Source of the DNA: an uncultured Collinsella sp. | GTDB lineage: Bacteria; Actinomycetota; Coriobacteriia; Coriobacteriales; Coriobacteriaceae | NCBI GenBank assembly: GCA_902492855.1 | Contig: CABUMU010000098.1 | Location: 1 to 7,630, forward strand | DNA: 7,630 bases | Direction of reading: 5' to 3' | Shown here: one piece after another, positions 5,024 to 7,630 of the stretch | Layout of the letters: each line of letters opens with the position of its first letter | How positions within the stretch are numbered: position 1 is the first letter of the stretch | Position numbers and translations under genes: made by a program | Notes under the pieces: generated by a model | The model's database searches: none | What the model saw: the letters and a program-made list of their open reading frames with translations, nothing else | What the model was told of the DNA's origin: nothing

Positions 5024-7600
5024 TTACTTGACCACCAGGTTAACCAGCTTGCCAGGCACGCAGATGGCCTTGACGACCGTCTTGCCCTCGGTCCACTTGG
5101 CGACAGCGGCCTCCGCGGCAGCCTGCATCTCCTCGTTGGAGGCGTCGCGGGCCACGTCGATGCGGCCGCGGACCTTGCCGAGCACCTGTACGACGATCTG
5201 CACCGTGTCCTCGATGGACTCGGCCAGGTCAAACTCAGGCCAGGAGGCGGTGTAGGCGTTGCCCTCGCAGCCGAGTGCCTCATGCCACAGCTCGTCGGCC
5301 CAGAACGGGCAGATGGGGGCAAGGACGCTTACGATGTCCTTGGCCACGCCGTAGCACAGGGCCTTGTCGCGGTCAGCGCCCTCGGTGGCGTTGAGGTAGG
5401 CGCTCGCCGCGTTGACGAGCTCCATGACGGCCGAGATCGCGGTGTTGAACTGGCCGCGATCGAAGTCCTCGGTGCACTTGGCGATGGTGCGGTGACGCTC
5501 GCGGTAGAGCTTCATCGCGGTCTCGTCAAGCACGGACTTGTCGAAGGCCACGCTGGCGTCACCCGACTGGACGAGCTGCCACACGATACGCCAGGCGCGC
5601 TTGATAAAGCGGTTGGCGCCCTCGACGGCCTTGGGATCCCAGTCGAAGTCCTTCTCGGGCGGGGCGATAAACAGGATCGCCAGACGCATGGTGTCGGCGC
5701 CGTAGGGCTCGATGACCGAGCTCGGGGGCACGACGTTGCCCTTGGACTTGGACATGGTGTCGCCGTTCTCGTCCTTGACCATGCCCTGGCACAGCAGGTT
5801 GGTGAAGGGCTCGTCAACACTCAGCAGACCCAGGTCGCGTAGTGCCTTGGTAAAGAAGCGGCTGTAGAGCAGGTGCAGAATGGCGTGCTCGATGCCGCCA
5901 ATGTAGTTATCGACGGGCATCCAACGGTCGGCAGCCTCGCGGGAGAAGGGCAGCTCGGTGTTGTGCGGGTCGGTATAGCGCAGGTAATACCAGCTGGAGC
6001 AGGTGAAGGTGTCCATGGTATCGGTCTCACGCTTGGCCGGGCGACCGCAGACCGGGCAGGTGGTCTCGTAGAACTCCTTGCACTCAGCGAGGGTCTCGCC
6101 GGCGCCCAGGTCAAGATTCTCGGGCAGCGTCACCGGCAGCTGGTCCTCGGGCACGGGCACGATGCCGCAGTGCTCGCAGTGGATAGCCGGGATGGGGTTG
6201 CCCCAGTAGCGCTGGCGGCTGATAAGCCAGTCGCGCAGGCGGAACTCGACCTTGCGACGGCCGCAGCCCATGGCCTCGAGGTCAGCCACGATCGCAGCCT
6301 CGCCCTCGGAGTGCTTACCGCCGCGCATGCCGGTGTACTTGCCGGACTGGACGAGCGTGCCCTCGGCAGCGTGGGCGCAATCCCAGTCGACGGTCTCGGC
6401 ATGGAAGGTATCGATGGTCTCGCCGCTGGCCTCGATGGCAGCGCGATCGTCATCGTCCAGGATGATCGGCACGATCGGCAGGTCGTACTTACGGGCAAAC
6501 TCAAAGTCGCGCTGGTCGCCACAGGGAACGGCCATGACGGCACCGGTACCGTAGTCGGCAACGACATAATCGGCAACCCACACGGGGACCTTCTCGCCGT
6601 TCACGGGGTTCCCCACGTAGCGGCCGGTAAAAGCGCCGTGCTTCTCGATGGTGCCCTGGGCACGCTCGACGGCAGAGATATGCTTGGAGTCCTCGACGAT
6701 CTTGGTCACGGCCTCCTCGTACTCCGTGCCCTCGACGAGCTCGTGCAGACGGGCGTACTCGGGAGCCAGGACAAAGAAGGAAACGCCAAAGAGCGTATCG
6801 GCACGCGTGGTAAAGACGGTGATCTTGCCCTCGTCGCCCTCGATGGGCTCGCCATCCCGGTCGCACAGGGTAAAGTCGACCTCGGCGCCCTCGGAGCGAC
6901 CGATCCAGTTGGCCTGCATCTGCTTGACGCGCTCGGGCCAGCCGGGGAGCTTCTCCAGGTCGTCGAGCAGCTCCTGAGAGTACTCGGTAATCTTGTAGTA
7001 CCACTGCTCAAGGTCGCGCTTCTCGGGCTCGGTGCCGCAGCGCCAGCACTTACCCTCGGTGACCTGCTCGTTGGCCAGAACGGTCTTGCAGTTGGGGCAC
7101 CAGTTGACCGGGTTCTTCTTGCGGTAGACCAGGCCCTTTTCCCACATCTTTTCAAAGATCCACTGACCCCAGCGATAGTAGTCGGGGCTGCAGGTCTTGA
7201 CCATGCGATCCAGATCGTAGGAGAAGCCCATGCGCTTCATCGTGGCGAGCGCCTGGTCCATGTTCTTATACGTCCAGGCGGCAGCCTGCGTGTTGTGCTT
7301 GATGGCGGCGTTCTCGGCGGGCAGGCCAAAGGCGTCAAAGCCGATGGGGTGCAGCACGTCGTAGCCGCGCATGCGGGCCTGACGGGCCATGGCATCGCCG
7401 ATGGTATAGTTGCGCGCGTGGCCCATGTGCAGGTCGCCCGACGGATACGGGAACATCTCGAGCACATACTTCTTGGGCTTGCTGTCGTCGGTGTCGACGG
7501 CAAAGAGGTTGGAGTCCTCCCAGGCCTTCATCCACCTGGACTCAATGGCCTGCGCGTCGTAGGCAGGGATCTCGTCCTTATGATCTGTGCAATCGCACAT
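5024..7600 (-). CDS. leuS: Leucyl-tRNA synthetase
   Basis: LeuRS is a cytoplasmic class I enzyme that activates leucine with ATP, charges tRNA-Leu, and hydrolyses mischarged tRNA in its CP1 editing domain. The 858 residues match the usual bacterial length. The ATP-site motif HMGH is at 58-61. A four-Cys zinc module is at 168, 171, 185 and 188, and a second Cys set is at 475, 478, 515 and 518, as in the Thermus-type enzyme. The CP1 editing domain (about 235-420) has the threonine-rich motif TTRADT (264-269) and the Asp at 365 expected to bind the amino group. Class I core signatures resume with YIGGIEHAI (566-574), and the KMSKS loop reads TMSKS (615-619). The anticodon-binding helices and a C-terminal domain (VLGKVRGR, about 806-813) complete it. 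Oddity: the editing segment reads AVPCGDQRD where AVPxHDxRD is usual. It is probably a separate transcript ending at the hairpin near 4959-4993. Confidence 0.98.
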   Translation of the reverse strand: MCDCTDHKDEIPAYDAQAIESRWMKAWEDSNLFAVDTDDSKPKKYVLEMFPYPSGDLHMGHARNYTIGDAMARQARMRGYDVLHPIGFDAFGLPAENAAIKHNTQAAAWTYKNMDQALATMKRMGFSYDLDRMVKTCSPDYYRWGQWIFEKMWEKGLVYRKKNPVNWCPNCKTVLANEQVTEGKCWRCGTEPEKRDLEQWYYKITEYSQELLDDLEKLPGWPERVKQMQANWIGRSEGAEVDFTLCDRDGEPIEGDEGKITVFTTRADTLFGVSFFVLAPEYARLHELVEGTEYEEAVTKIVEDSKHISAVERAQGTIEKHGAFTGRYVGNPVNGEKVPVWVADYVVADYGTGAVMAVPCGDQRDFEFARKYDLPIVPIILDDDDRAAIEASGETIDTFHAETVDWDCAHAAEGTLVQSGKYTGMRGGKHSEGEAAIVADLEAMGCGRRKVEFRLRDWLISRQRYWGNPIPAIHCEHCGIVPVPEDQLPVTLPENLDLGAGETLAECKEFYETTCPVCGRPAKRETDTMDTFTCSSWYYLRYTDPHNTELPFSREAADRWMPVDNYIGGIEHAILHLLYSRFFTKALRDLGLLSVDEPFTNLLCQGMVKDENGDTMSKSKGNVVPPSSVIEPYGADTMRLAILFIAPPEKDFDWDPKAVEGANRFIKRAWRIVWQLVQSGDASVAFDKSVLDETAMKLYRERHRTIAKCTEDFDRGQFNTAISAVMELVNAASAYLNATEGADRDKALCYGVAKDIVSVLAPICPFWADELWHEALGCEGNAYTASWPEFDLAESIEDTVQIVVQVLGKVRGRIDVARDASNEEMQAAAEAAVAKWTEGKTVVKAICVPGKLVNLVVK

Positions 7601-7605
7601 ATCAG

Positions 7606-7611
7606 CTCCTT
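7606..7611 (-). promoter_or_regulatory. Ribosome binding site of leuS
   Basis: AAGGAG on the minus strand is five bases from the ATG at 7600 and supports that start (MCDCTDHKDEIPAYD). Only 30 bases upstream of leuS are visible, so its promoter and any T-box leader cannot be judged. Confidence 0.8.
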
Positions 7612-7630
7612 TAATCTTAGCTGGGGCCGG

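Overview
This window is a conserved translation and transcription housekeeping locus. All genes are on the minus strand, so transcription runs from high to low coordinates: leuS, then the rimP-nusA-infB-rbfA cluster. The DNA is GC-rich with strong GC third positions, which explains the many long antisense shadow frames. GC-rich codon use, an actinobacterial-style IF2 N-terminus and a NusA without E. coli-type acidic repeats suggest Coriobacteriia (Collinsella-like). That placement is inferred from protein character and was not checked by any search.

Layout in transcription order. leuS (7600-5024) encodes complete leucyl-tRNA synthetase and starts just inside the window edge behind a good Shine-Dalgarno. 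The 257-base gap (5023-4767) holds, in order, a probable leuS terminator, about 85 bases with only a weak inverted repeat, an extended -10 promoter, a possible three-codon leader ORF, and a textbook intrinsic terminator hairpin lying between that promoter and the rimP ribosome binding site. rimP (4766-4272) and nusA (4270-3023) are separated by a single base. A 91-base gap with a strong GC hairpin separates nusA from infB (2931-217). The gap is too short for ylxR, which often sits there. rbfA begins 11 bases after infB and runs off the window.

The genes form one functional set. RimP and RbfA mature the 30S subunit, IF2 joins initiator tRNA and the 50S subunit, NusA controls pausing and termination, and LeuRS charges tRNA-Leu.

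I see no mobile element, CRISPR array, tRNA or rRNA, and no evidence of a wholly new system. The points worth a second look are a leader terminator that could let NusA (or initiating ribosomes) control this operon, a Cys/His zinc-like tail on NusA together with the absence of ylxR, and replacement of several normally conserved IF2 residues in switch I and the fMet-tRNA-binding C2 domain.
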